Shown piece after piece: positions 21,956 to 33,304 of a stretch of 33,304 nt of DNA. This DNA comes from Temnopleurus reevesii (taxonomy: Eukaryota; Echinodermata; Echinoidea; Temnopleuroida; Temnopleuridae). The notes under the pieces are model-generated. The model worked only from the letters and a program-made list of their open reading frames with translations. It had not been told where the DNA came from and ran no database searches. The position numbers and the translations under genes are program-made. The stretch covers positions 141,003 to 174,306 of the forward strand of contig BQKZ01000035.1 of NCBI GenBank assembly GCA_036244855.1, given 5' to 3'. Numbering within the stretch: the first letter of the stretch is position 1; each line of letters starts with the position of its first letter.

Positions 21956-22002
21956 GAAGTCTCTGCCTATGGCATTTTTTCGCCACTTTAGTTGTAAAGT
22001 CA

Positions 22003-23192
22003 AACCTGTCTATAATGACCACCCAAGGGAAATTGGAAAATTGGCCTTTAACAGCAGGTGGTCTCTAGGGAGTCAATAAAGATAGTCCTTATGGACAGGT
22101 GGTCTTTCTATACAGGTGGTCGCTAAATGAAAATAAAGTCTGTTCTGCAGAATTATGCCTGCATACAATCATCCTGTTAGTCCTCTAACTCTCTTTCATA
22201 GAAGACTAAATTTGTTTCTGTTGGCATTTACAAAGTGGTGTTTGATGGAGATCTCTGGTGACCATTTGAGATGTGGTTTCAGTTTCTAACATACATGTCA
22301 AGAAGACCTCGTTAACCGTGCATACGTATGTGTTTTGAGTGCTTTTAACCATGACTGTAAATGCTAAATAATGCTTTAGAGATGGCAGGCTTCTTCAGGA
22401 GTCAAGTGACGTGTTCATTCTGTGTTGATGGGTTACGACCGATTATTAGGCTTTTGTAAATGAGATAGCCTTTCCACTCTAAGATATCAGATTTATTTAC
22501 AATTTTCTAAAACAAAACTTGCATCATCAGAAGGAGAAAAGACTGGTCTTTCATATATGCATCATTGAAAAGCTCCCAAAATGACCAAATAAGTTGTAAT
22601 TAGATTTGGTATTAGAGGTTGCTATCAAATTTCCCAATACTGATGGTGTAGGCTTAGTTTGGGGAGTTTAGCTGCGGAGCATGGGATTGTATCAAAGGGG
22701 TTAAGAGAAGCACATACACCAAAAGCAGTCTTTTGAGACAGGTGCTTTCATAGCGAGAATTTACAGCTTGTTGTTACTCCAATGTGAGATATTAATAAAC
22801 CATTAAACATAACTGACTTTAATAAAAAATGATCTATATATTTATACTTCTAGGTCAGATGGTCATCGTCTCGCTTTTTCGTACTATAATGATTGTTTCA
22901 GTTTACTTTTACTTGTAATATTTTATCTGCCGTTTGGTTATTTTTTTTGTTTTGTTGTTTTGGTCGATTTGTATTAACTTTAATCATTTGTAAATATCGT
23001 TGATTATGTTGATTTTTGGAATAAATACATGAATAAAAAAAAAAGAAAAAAAAAGAAAACAAATGGTGGATACATGTAGAAGAAGAACGACACAAAGAAA
23101 CGAAAAAAAATAAAATAAAAAAAAGATATTAATAAACCATTTTAGACAAGTGACCTATATAAACATGTGGTCGTTATCCAGACAAGTATACT
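22003..23192. mobile_element. Possible inverted-repeat element with GGTGGTC motifs, containing a retroposon
   Basis: The left side AACCTGTCTATAATGACCAC and the reverse complement of the right side ACTTGTCTGGATAACGACCAC are similar. Internal copies of CAGGTGGTC recur at about 22056, 22097 and 22121. This pairing is weaker than for the other elements and the true borders are uncertain. The insertion at 22805-23123 would be nested in it. Confidence 0.4.
22805..23123 (+). mobile_element. Retroposon (truncated LINE-like 3' end) with A-rich tail and 18-bp target duplication
   Basis: AGATATTAATAAACCATT occurs at 22787-22804 and again, identically, at 23124-23141. The 319 bp in between end in an A-rich tail (about 23030-23123) preceded by GGAATAAATAC. 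A-tail plus a long perfect direct duplication is the signature of target-primed reverse transcription. No coding sequence remains, so it is a 5'-truncated LINE or a SINE-like copy. The family is not identified. Confidence 0.8.
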
Positions 23193-23831
23193 ATTAATAC
23201 AGCAAGCATGTCTGTGAAGAATGGAATCCACAAAGTCAGAACACATTGTGTGTAAAATCTTCTGCAAAATTCAAAATGAAAATTGATGTCCCTCCAGCAT
23301 AATTCTGAGATCATAAATTGTGGCTCGAGTTTACAGACGCTGTTTTGTGTCCCGTGAAAATGTTGTTCTAGAAACCTGTTTTTGAATACAATAATCTGGA
23401 ACAGGCATTTTTCAAGCTATCAAAAAGGTGTTTGCCTATTGTGTTGGCATTTTCTACCACTGACTATTAAAGTCGAATACAATGATTATGTTTACCAAGC
23501 ATTGATTTAACCACCTCAATATAATCCATGGAGGGTCCCGAAATGAGAGAGCTAAGTAGAGGTCAGAAGGATGTTTCTTGGAGCTTGAACTTTTTAATTT
23601 TGATGGATGAATAGCATTATCTCGGACTGTTGATATGGTAAGTTTCAGGGAGTGACTGTTTGCTGCTATAACAAACTTCAAGAAATACCCTCTTTACAAG
23701 TACTCTGAACAATGTGAGGACTATTCAGATGAGCTTTGAACCTTAGAATGTGTGGTAGAGTCGGCATGTAGAAGAGATGCAGGGGATACCAATAGATCAT
23801 TGCACATACCTTTGGATGTATGGTCCGCTCA

Positions 23832-24335
23832 TATAAAGGCACGCGTAATAAAAAGGCACGCATACAAAATGCGCGTTTTATCTATGGCAAATACGCACTA
23901 GAAAAACTCTGTTGCTTGTCTATGCATGGGACTAAGAAAGCTTAAGCGAACGGAATTTTTTGCTAATGCAGTCAAGAATTGGGCACAAAATCGTTAGTTT
24001 TCTTTAATACCAATGATTCTATACTATTTCATAAAAATCTCTAGAATTTTTATGACATTAGGAAGTAGAAAATATAGCAATAAAAGTTGATAATTAACGT
24101 TTATTTGATCGGCAAAAGAGCAGTGAGTGCCTTTAAATGTGTTCCAAAAACCACTACAGTTTGAAAGACGTTGTCGGAAACTCTTCCTCGTGGACGATTT
24201 TTCTGCTTTTTTCTGTTCAATATTTATATCTTCATAATCTTCAGAATATTCTCCTTCGAGTGATACCAGATTCAGTGATTGAATGATATATTTTATTGAT
24301 CTATATTTGCTCAGAAATAAGGTGCGTGCCTTTAT
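23832..24335. mobile_element. Possible inverted-repeat element (TATAAAGGCACGC ends)
   Basis: TATAAAGGCACGC at 23832-23844 is the reverse complement of GCGTGCCTTTATA ending at 24335. Further AAGGCACGC and GAGTGCCTTT motifs lie inside (about 23850 and 24127). The size would be about 504 bp. No transposase is visible. The inverted ends are short, so this is a candidate only. Confidence 0.55.
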
Positions 24336-24650
24336 AGACTTCCATCATACATTGTTCAGTTGTGATGTCTTACTTTCTTCTTATGGTGTCCATGAGCTTT
24401 CTTTGCTGTTCAAATCTGAAATACATGATCTTCGTTTCTCGTATGGTACTTGGTTGATTTCCCTCGGGAAGTATAGCTCCACTAGCTATGAAGAGGGGTC
24501 TGTCAAGATTGTGCAATGACATTTTCAACCTCAACCTGCGTGTTTCTGTTTTAGATAAATGCACTTGACAGTTGGCTTCATCAACACAAATCATGAAGGA
24601 TTATGATTTGAATTTTGATTTTTTTTTTCTTGAAAATGTTAATCATCTTA

Positions 24651-24825
24651 GGGGGGTGTTGCTCAAAAATTTCAATCGATCGCAAGTTGCAGTTGATCGG
24701 AACGAGCCAATCAAAACCATTGTTTCACACGCGCCTTGTTAAATGCGCATACTGTGCGCGAATAAAAATGTGCGTTACAATTTGCAAAGTTGCAGTTGAT
24801 ATGCAGGCGATTTTGAACACCCCCC
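24651..24825. mobile_element. Short inverted-repeat element, GGGGGGTGTT ends, TA flanks
   Basis: GGGGGGTGTTGCTCAAAA and the reverse complement of the right end (GGGGGGTGTTCAAAATCG) match. AAGTTGCAGTTGAT pairs with ATCAACTGCAACTT inside. TA lies on both sides (24649-24650 and 24826-24827). It is 175 bp and related to the older copy at 12598-12823. Confidence 0.8.
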
Positions 24826-24838
24826 TAGTGTATTTTAT

Positions 24839-24910
24839 CATTAATTATAGGGAATGAATTTAAGGTTGCAACTTCATTAATTATAGGGAATGAATTTAAG
24901 GTTGCAACTT
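24839..24910. repeat. Perfect 36-bp tandem duplication
   Basis: A 36-base unit starting CATTAATTATAGGG occurs at 24839-24874 and again, identically, at 24875-24910, next to the inverted-repeat element that ends at 24825. Confidence 0.95.
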
Positions 24911-26343
24911 TGAACCTAATCCAATAGGGGGGACTTTTCAGCCCCCCCCCCCTCCCTCAACATTACTTGCAAGAAGTCTGAAACGCGAAAAGCTTGTGTC
25001 GTAATTTTTTGTACCTTTTTTTGTTTCAAGGCTCGCTCAAGTTTTGAGACCAAATTTGCGATAACCAGGTGTGTGATTCCGGCGCTACGCACATTAAAAA
25101 TATATGATAGAAATAGCTCACTGGGATTTGGGTTAATACCACCCTAAAATAGGTTATACAATTGTAAGACTGTGTTGCCAAATTTTTTGTTAAAAATACT
25201 GCAAGATCTTTTTTAAAAAAGTATGAAGATTAAGTTTAGGTTAGATTCAACTGATGTCATATATTTGTTGTCATGCATAATTTTAGTTTTACTGGAAAAC
25301 ATTATTTTGGTTTATCTGTTTTGAAACTCAATTCTATAATTTCAAATCAAGTGAATATTCTAAGAAGGTATGTATTTTCTGTGATTAAAGAACAAACTTT
25401 CTTGATCTCACTTTGAGGAATTGATTGAAATAAAACCAAAAGTTCATTACCCCTTGCCTTTTTATTTTCATCTATTTAAAGCTTGACTTTCATGAAATAT
25501 GAGGAATGACCCCCTAAGAAAGTTTTATATTTCTGAGAAATCAACTGTTCATTTAATTTTCTTCCCTATTCATTTCATCATGATATCTTCACATAATAAA
25601 ATATAAAGTGAGATTTACAACTTGTTCACATTCAAAAGACCATAAATGATATCTCTAAGTTAGCTGAGCATCAAATTTTGAGCTCATGCTGGTTTTTTTT
25701 AACGGAATGAAAAGCTACATGATAAATAAAGTATTTAAAAAACCTCCTGCATCGTAGCACGAAGGCTAAATTACAAAATAAGTTACATGATCAATTACAA
25801 CAAAGAGCAAATACAATGAAATTTATTACATGTAACATGGATTAAGTGGATGGTACCCATTTTCCTTTGTTTTATTTAGAGATCGACACACATACTTCAA
25901 TTAATTAGGTCTTTTTTTAACTATTTGTTTTCTTGCAAGAATAGTCTAATTTGTTGTCATGTAGTGGTTATATTTATGTTGTATGGTTTTACAAGGGCAT
26001 TTAAGGTTAGATTAATTACCTCTATAAATTCAAGTTACACATTTGCAGTAATTCAATTACATGTAGTTGTATACAATTGCATTCCATTTTATATTGTATT
26101 TGCTTTGTTTCCCCCTATAAAACTATGCCATCTGCATTAATTAGCATTTTGATATTATTGCTTAGATGACATAATTTATTGAGCATCTTTGAACAACAGT
26201 CATGAATTAACTTATCTTTATCACTTTTAATATCATTGATATCAGTTTCATTTTGGCAAATCACGATGACAAATGTTAATATGATTACATTTGCTTGTAT
26301 TTTTGTTCTTCGGGAAGTCTTAGCAGAGCCTNTATGACATCAT

Positions 26344-26470
26344 GGGCCTATAACATAAAACAGATGCAATTAATCTTGCAATTAATTGCATCTGTTTGAT
26401 ACACATTTTGCCATAGACTTACAATAAATATTTATTGTAAGTTTAATTGCATCTTTTATGTTACAGGCCC
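26344..26470. mobile_element. Short foldback element with two internal hairpins and a 26-bp perfect palindrome
   Basis: The left end GGGCCTATAACATAAAACAG and the reverse complement of the right end GGGCCTGTAACATAAAAGAT match. Inside, AACAGATGCAATTAA folds against TTAATTGCATCTGTT (about 26360-26398). Positions 26417-26442 form a perfect 26-bp palindrome centred in AATAAATATTTATT. It is 127 bp. An N at 26332 lies just outside. Confidence 0.8.
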
Positions 26471-27854
26471 CATATTTGACAGAACTATGTCTTTATAGCA
26501 TACTGTTCTCGTTAAGAATAGGTTGGAAAATAAAAATTAAAAAGCATTCTGTTCAGTTTTCAATTTGCGAACAGTGTGTGTTCACTTTCCCAACATCTGG
26601 ATAAATTTGATTACGGTGTGTAAATATTAAACATGACCCTTATACATGTCTGTCATGAATTCTAGATAATTAATCAATAATAGGTATACTGGTCTATCCT
26701 GAGCCATGATACACCATGATTCAGCACAATTCTCAAACCAATTGAATCCTGTATGATATGAGTTATGTGCCCAATGTTCAAGGGCAGTTAATTTAAGGTT
26801 AATCAGGGCTCAACTGGACATTCAGGCTTCACAATTTACTGTCTATCCATTAATTTCTTACACTTTGTTTATACTTCTCAATTCATGTTATAGAAGCATC
26901 AACGAAAGTGAATTTACATCCTCTTGAGATACAAATTGCCTCCTCAGAGTAGAATATTCAAATGATTTATATGCTTTCTTGTTTGGGCTGGTTATAGAAA
27001 TATAACTCCTTTGTTTTTCATTCTTCTTGAACTTCCTGGTTTTTGTCCTTCATTTTGACATGGAAATAAAATGTCTGTACTTTGATCTCTTGATCTTTTT
27101 TCCCCTTGACACATTTTCAACACAATATCTTAATTCTTAATCATCCCTGTTCATTTATTAATGAAATAGATTCAGTGGGTTGGTCTGAAACTGTACGAGA
27201 GCAAGTGATGTTTCCCTTTAAATGCTTTCAAGTTTGTTTTGGGTCCACAATCAGCTGTGCATGTATTCAACCCATCAAACATTATTGGTATGGCAAGTAG
27301 TAGTCTTGAACTCTCCCTGCCACCTACATCTATAGAGTGCCCCATGAAAGATGGGAGGCACATACCACTTTGAGTTACTGCATCAATGCAAGGTGTGTGG
27401 TTGTATAGAAGAGTCTTATATGTAGTTCTCCTGTTGGTTTTATCTTCCATTTTTCTCTAATAACCCTGTTGTTGTGTTGGAGGTACATTAGATTTGCTTG
27501 AGATGGTTACTTCAGCTTTTTAATTTTGATAATATATATATGTCTAAACACTCATAAAGACATCCTAAATAAACAAAGCAAATAAACTTAATAGAGATGC
27601 TTGAAATCTAACAGTTTATATGCTTGAAATCTAAGTTTATATGAATGACATTAATATATTCTTCTTCTTATATCAGCTGGAAGTTTTATCCTCCAGGTTT
27701 GATGAGGTACTTTGAAATCACTTTGAGAAGCAATGATATTTCGTGGTCATTATGTATGAGGATAGAGTGTACAATTTTGCTAGGACACCCTGTAGACATA
27801 CATATCAACAAGCTTGAACTGCCATCTGGATGATGTTACAATACCGTCTAGCTG

Positions 27855-30800
27855 CCATTTGAGTCATTTATGATGTTTCATCTATCGCTATTGATGTTGA
27901 TGAGATGGTGTCATGATGTACTAGCCCAGTACTAGCCCATTTGAGTCATTTATGATGTTTCATCTCTCGCTATTGATGTTGATGTTGATGGTGTCATGAT
28001 GTACAAGCCCAGTACTAGCATAATTGAGTCATTTATGATGTTTCATCTATCGCTATTGATGTTGATGAGATGGTGTCATGATGTACTAGCCCAGTACTAG
28101 CCCATTTGAGTCATTTATGATGTTTCATCTCTCGCTATTGATGTTGATGTTGATGGTGTCATGATGTACAAGCCCAGTACTAGCATAATTGAGTCATTTA
28201 TGATGTTTCATCTATCGCTATTGATGTTGATGAGATGGTGTCATGATGTACTAGCCCAGTACTAGCCCATTTGAGTCATTTATGATGTTTCATCTCTCGC
28301 TATTGATGTTGATGTTGATGGTGTCATGATGTACAAGCCCAGTACTAGCATAATTGAGTCATTTATGATGTTTCATCTATCGCTATTGATGTTGATGAGA
28401 TGGTGTCATGATGTACTAGCCCAGTACTAGCCCATTTGAGTCATTTATGATGTTTCATCTCTCGCTATTGATGTTGATGTTGATGGTGTCATGATGTACA
28501 AGCCCAGTACTAGCATAATTGAGTCATTTATGATGTTTCATCTATCGCTATTGATGTTGATGAGATGGTGTCATGATGTACTAGCCCAGTACTAGCCCAT
28601 TTGAGTCATTTATGATGTTTCATCTCTCGCTATTGATGTTGATGTTGATGGTGTCATGATGTACAAGCCCAGTACTAGCATAATTGAGTCATTTATGATG
28701 TTTCATCTATCGCTATTGATGTTGATGAGATGGTGTCATGATGTACTAGCCCAGTACTAGCCCATTTGAGTCATTTATGATGTTTCATCTCTCGCTATTG
28801 ATGTTGATGTTGATGGTGTCATGATGTACAAGCCCAGTACTAGCATAATTGAGTCATTTATGATGTTTCATCTATCGCTATTGATGTTGATGAGATGGTG
28901 TCATGATGTACTAGCCCAGTACTAGCCCATTTGAGTCATTTATGATGTTTCATCTCTCGCTATTGATGTTGATGTTGATGGTGTCATGATGTACAAGCCC
29001 AGTACTAGCATAATTGAGTCATTTATGATGTTTCATCTATCGCTATTGATGTTGATGAGATGGTGTCATGATGTACTAGCCCAGTACTAGCCCATTTGAG
29101 TCATTTATGATGTTTCATCTCTCGCTATTGATGTTGATGTTGATGGTGTCATGATGTACAAGCCCAGTACTAGCATAATTGAGTCATTTATGATGTTTCA
29201 TCTATCGCTATTGATGTTGATGAGATGGTGTCATGATGTACTAGCCCAGTACTAGCCCATTTGAGTCATTTATGATGTTTCATCTCTCGCTATTGATGTT
29301 GATGTTGATGGTGTCATGATGTACAAGCCCAGTACTAGCATAATTGAGTCATTTATGATGTTTCATCTATCGCTATTGATGTTGATGAGATGGTGTCATG
29401 ATGTACTAGCCCAGTACTAGCCCATTTGAGTCATTTATGATGTTTCATCTCTCGCTATTGATGTTGATGTTGATGGTGTCATGATGTACAAGCCCAGTAC
29501 TAGCATAATTGAGTCATTTATGATGTTTCATCTATCGCTATTGATGTTGATGAGATGGTGTCATGATGTACTAGCCCAGTACTAGCCCATTTGAGTCATT
29601 TATGATGTTTCATCTCTCGCTATTGATGTTGATGTTGATGGTGTCATGATGTACAAGCCCAGTACTAGCATAATTGAGTCATTTATGATGTTTCATCTAT
29701 CGCTATTGATGTTGATGAGATGGTGTCATGATGTACTAGCCCAGTACTAGCCCATTTGAGTCATTTATGATGTTTCATCTCTCGCTATTGATGTTGATGT
29801 TGATGGTGTCATGATGTACAAGCCCAGTACTAGCATAATTGAGTCATTTATGATGTTTCATCTATCGCTATTGATGTTGATGAGATGGTGTCATGATGTA
29901 CTAGCCCAGTACTAGCCCATTTGAGTCATTTATGATGTTTCATCTCTCGCTATTGATGTTGATGTTGATGGTGTCATGATGTACAAGCCCAGTACTAGCA
30001 TAATTGAGTCATTTATGATGTTTCATCTATCGCTATTGATGTTGATGAGATGGTGTCATGATGTACTAGCCCAGTACTAGCCCATTTGAGTCATTTATGA
30101 TGTTTCATCTCTCGCTATTGATGTTGATGTTGATGGTGTCATGATGTACAAGCCCAGTACTAGCATAATTGAGTCATTTATGATGTTTCATCTATCGCTA
30201 TTGATGTTGATGAGATGGTGTCATGATGTACTAGCCCAGTACTAGCCCATTTGAGTCATTTATGATGTTTCATCTCTCGCTATTGATGTTGATGTTGATG
30301 GTGTCATGATGTACAAGCCCAGTACTAGCATAATTGAGTCATTTATGATGTTTCATCTATCGCTATTGATGTTGATGAGATGGTGTCATGATGTACTAGC
30401 CCAGTACTAGCCCATTTGAGTCATTTATGATGTTTCATCTCTCGCTATTGATGTTGATGTTGATGGTGTCATGATGTACAAGCCCAGTACTAGCATAATT
30501 GAGTCATTTATGATGTTTCATCTATCGCTATTGATGTTGATGAGATGGTGTCATGATGTACTAGCCCAGTACTAGCCCATTTGAGTCATTTATGATGTTT
30601 CATCTCTCGCTATTGATGTTGATGTTGATGGTGTCATGATGTACAAGCCCAGTACTAGCATAATTGAGTCATTTATGATGTTTCATCTATCGCTATTGAT
30701 GTTGATGAGATGGTGTCATGATGTACTAGCCCAGTACTAGCCCATTTGAGTCATTTATGATGTTTCATCTCTCGCTATTGATGTTGATGTTGATGGTGTC

Positions 30801-32210
30801 ATGATGTACAAGCCCAGTACTAGCATAATTGAGTCATTTATGATGTTTCATCTATCGCTATTGATGTTGATGAGATGGTGTCATGATGTACTAGCCCAGT
30901 ACTAGCCCATTTGAGTCATTTATGATGTTTCATCTCTCGCTATTGATGTTGATGTTGATGGTGTCATGATGTACAAGCCCAGTACTAGCATAATTGAGTC
31001 ATTTATGATGTTTCATCTATCGCTATTGATGTTGATGAGATGGTGTCATGATGTACTAGCCCAGTACTAGCCCATTTGAGTCATTTATGATGTTTCATCT
31101 CTCGCTATTGATGTTGATGTTGATGGTGTCATGATGTACAAGCCCAGTACTAGCATAATTGAGTCATTTATGATGTTTCATCTATCGCTATTGATGTTGA
31201 TGAGATGGTGTCATGATGTACTAGCCCAGTACTAGCCCATTTGAGTCATTTATGATGTTTCATCTCTCGCTATTGATGTTGATGTTGATGGTGTCATGAT
31301 GTACAAGCCCAGTACTAGCATAATTGAGTCATTTATGATGTTTCATCTATCGCTATTGATGTTGATGAGATGGTGTCATGATGTACTAGCCCAGTACTAG
31401 CCCATTTGAGTCATTTATGATGTTTCATCTCTCGCTATTGATGTTGATGTTGATGGTGTCATGATGTACAAGCCCAGTACTAGCATAATTGAGTCATTTA
31501 TGATGTTTCATCTATCGCTATTGATGTTGATGAGATGGTGTCATGATGTACTAGCCCAGTACTAGCCCATTTGAGTCATTTATGATGTTTCATCTCTCGC
31601 TATTGATGTTGATGTTGATGGTGTCATGATGTACAAGCCCAGTACTAGCATAATTGAGTCATTTATGATGTTTCATCTATCGCTATTGATGTTGATGAGA
31701 TGGTGTCATGATGTACTAGCCCAGTACTAGCCCATTTGAGTCATTTATGATGTTTCATCTCTCGCTATTGATGTTGATGTTGATGGTGTCATGATGTACA
31801 AGCCCAGTACTAGCATAATTGAGTCATTTATGATGTTTCATCTATCGCTATTGATGTTGATGAGATGGTGTCATGATGTACTAGCCCAGTACTAGCCCAT
31901 TTGAGTCATTTATGATGTTTCATCTCTCGCTATTGATGTTGATGTTGATGGTGTCATGATGTACAAGCCCAGTACTAGCATAATTGAGTCATTTATGATG
32001 TTTCATCTATCGCTATTGATGTTGATGAGATGGTGTCATGATGTACTAGCCCAGTACTAGCCCATTTGAGTCATTTATGATGTTTCATCTCTCGCTATTG
32101 ATGTTGATGTTGATGGTGTCATGATGTACAAGCCCAGTACTAGCATAATTGAGTCATTTATGATGTTTCATCTATCGATGTTGATCTTGATGTGATGGTG
32201 TCCCAATGTA
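27855..32210. repeat. Satellite-like array: 165-bp unit, a dimer of 82- and 83-bp halves, about 26 copies
   Basis: The sequence GAGTCATTTATGATGTTTCA recurs alternately every 82 and 83 bases from 27861 to 32151, so 4290 bases hold 26 dimers, with a degenerate last half-unit to about 32210. Half A has CTATCGC, GATGAGATGG and ends ACTAGCCCATT. Half B has CTCTCGC, GATGTTGATGG and ends ACTAGCATAATT. Dimers appear identical throughout by eye. No frame is open across the array although 165 is a multiple of three. Each half carries TGAGTCA, the AP-1 consensus. Confidence 0.97.
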
Positions 32211-32776
32211 TTATAAGTACCATGAACAGAATGAACAAAGGACTGCGACAAAGAAAACCACTTCCATTCAAGCATTCACAATTAAATGGGCACATAATAG
32301 AAATTTTCTTCCCTATAATTCTATAGAGAAATGTTGAACTTATGTCACATCTTGTTTAAAGAATCTTACTCGACGAATGAACAGGGGAGGTACATTCTTT
32401 TATGATCTGTTATGAAGGGTGGAATGAAGTTTTGTCCCAGTCCTTTTTATCTTCTGATCATTAGTGAAGCTCAGAGGGAGGAGACATCAACTGTTATGAA
32501 GTAGTTAGTTGGATTTTAAAAAAAAAAAGGTTTTATGCAGGGTACTGTCAAAGTCAAAATATCAACATATAAATTTTAATGAATTCAGACTTGATGACAC
32601 TATCATAGATAATGGGTTGTGATTTTCATGTTTTGAAAGATATTTCAGGGAATAATTTTCCTGGTATCGCATCGCAATTTGCTGTGCATATATGAGAAGG
32701 ATTGCTACATAAAAGAATTTTCGTTTAGCAACTCTTTCACATAGAAGTGTGCAGTAGAATGTTTCCTGGATGTCTA

Positions 32777-32957
32777 AAGGCCCCAGCACACCAAACACGG
32801 CACGGCATAACGGCACGGCATTTACGCAGTATCTTGGTTGTTATTGGCCAACGTGCTCCTCCGCGCACACAATTTTGAACAATTGGCCAATCACAGAGGT
32901 GACATCGCGTAAAAACTGTGCCGTGATGCCGTGCCGTATTTGGTGTGGCGGGGCCTT
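32777..32957. mobile_element. Foldback element, copy B (GCACACCAAAC family)
   Basis: AAGGCCCCAGCACACCAAAC pairs with the right end (TTTGGTGTGGCGGGGCCTT). Arms of about 72 bases continue inward through GGCACGGCAT and reach TTGGCCAA on both sides of a short GC-rich loop. It is the same family as 17576-17757 and shares ATCTTGGTTGTT and CAATTGGCCAATCACA with it. Better preserved than copy A. No coding capacity. Confidence 0.88.
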
Positions 32958-33304
32958 AAAACTGTGAATAAAAAGTGGAAAGAAAAATTATTCCCTGTAT
33001 TTCATACTTATTATGAAATGAGTAAAATTCCTCATGATTTATTGTACAAGTAATGTCACTAGAGCTATTAATTCAAAGGGAGGGGAAAATACAAAAATTT
33101 AAAGCGAATATCGAGTACTTGCCAAGAACTTCAATTTGGAAAAATGAATGATTAAAATAATCTTATGTTACAAACAAAGCACAGCGTGACTTGTGTAGAC
33201 AAGGGAAAACTAATATGATAACCTCAAACCGGTTAAAAGCGAAATTATGTCATTCTCCACGTGCTCTGTCCACTGCAGCAAACACAGGAAGCAGCGCGTG
33301 GGAC

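Larger units (their letters stand above)
21538..33304 (+). other. CAMK2 intron, at least 11.8 kb, incomplete
   Basis: The intron begins GTATGT at 21538 and no further CAMK2 exon was recognised before the window ends. It contains mobile elements, short duplications and a large satellite-like array, listed separately. The stretches 24915-26340, 26475-27850, 32215-32775 and 32960-33304 are AT-rich and hold no gene I can support. A small duplication (ATGCTTGAAATCTAA) lies at about 27597-27640. Confidence 0.75.

Noticed and set aside
27855..32210. CRISPR-like array
   Set aside because: Units are contiguous dimers with no unique spacers, in an animal intron; this is a satellite-type tandem repeat.

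Overview
This is a stretch of animal nuclear DNA. It is AT-rich, intron-dominated and full of microsatellites, minisatellites and short inverted-repeat (foldback) elements. The one securely identified gene is a Ca2+/calmodulin-dependent protein kinase II (CAMK2) on the plus strand. Five consecutive coding exons are visible: 12942-13041, 14408-14491, 16010-16104, 19947-20069 and 21454-21537. They run from the end of the catalytic loop ([12 protein letters not shown]) through DFG, the activation segment and the C-lobe to the autophosphorylation Thr and the first half of the calmodulin-binding helix ([10 protein letters not shown]). Exon lengths of 100, 84, 95, 123 and 84 nt and matching splice phases follow the conserved animal CAMK2 layout. 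The repeat landscape and protein sequence suggest a marine invertebrate deuterostome, probably an echinoderm; this is inference.

Layout. At 110-1960 (minus strand) lies a decayed tyrosine-recombinase-type (DIRS/Ngaro-like) retroelement, with reverse transcriptase, RNase H and SGNH/GDSL hydrolase remnants in order. At 2834-3373 (minus) are two splice-compatible exons of an unidentified basic protein, headed by a CpG-rich, CCAAT/E2F-containing promoter-like block at 3640-3960. From 4000 to 12900 is non-coding DNA with a GATA microsatellite, a TA-flanked inverted-repeat element at 6712-7127 whose empty site sits next to it, about 1.5 kb of purine-rich sequence, and an assembly gap inside poly-A. 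From 12942 to 21537 are the CAMK2 exons, with introns holding inverted-repeat elements, a 92-bp minisatellite and a pyrimidine-rich repeat. From 21538 to the end is one intron of at least 11.7 kb carrying several mobile elements and a 4.3-kb array of a 165-bp dimeric repeat.

The most striking features are local duplications of CAMK2 exon pieces. The start of the 95-nt exon, with its splice acceptor, is repeated as a 65-bp unit, giving four consecutive acceptors; the outermost one adds exactly 65 in-frame codons. The 3' part of the 123-nt exon has two decayed copies in the following intron, one split by an inverted-repeat element. The 165-bp array carries a perfect AP-1 consensus (TGAGTCA) in every half-unit, about 53 copies. 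The CAMK2 exons before PENLLL and after RRKLK were not found here.
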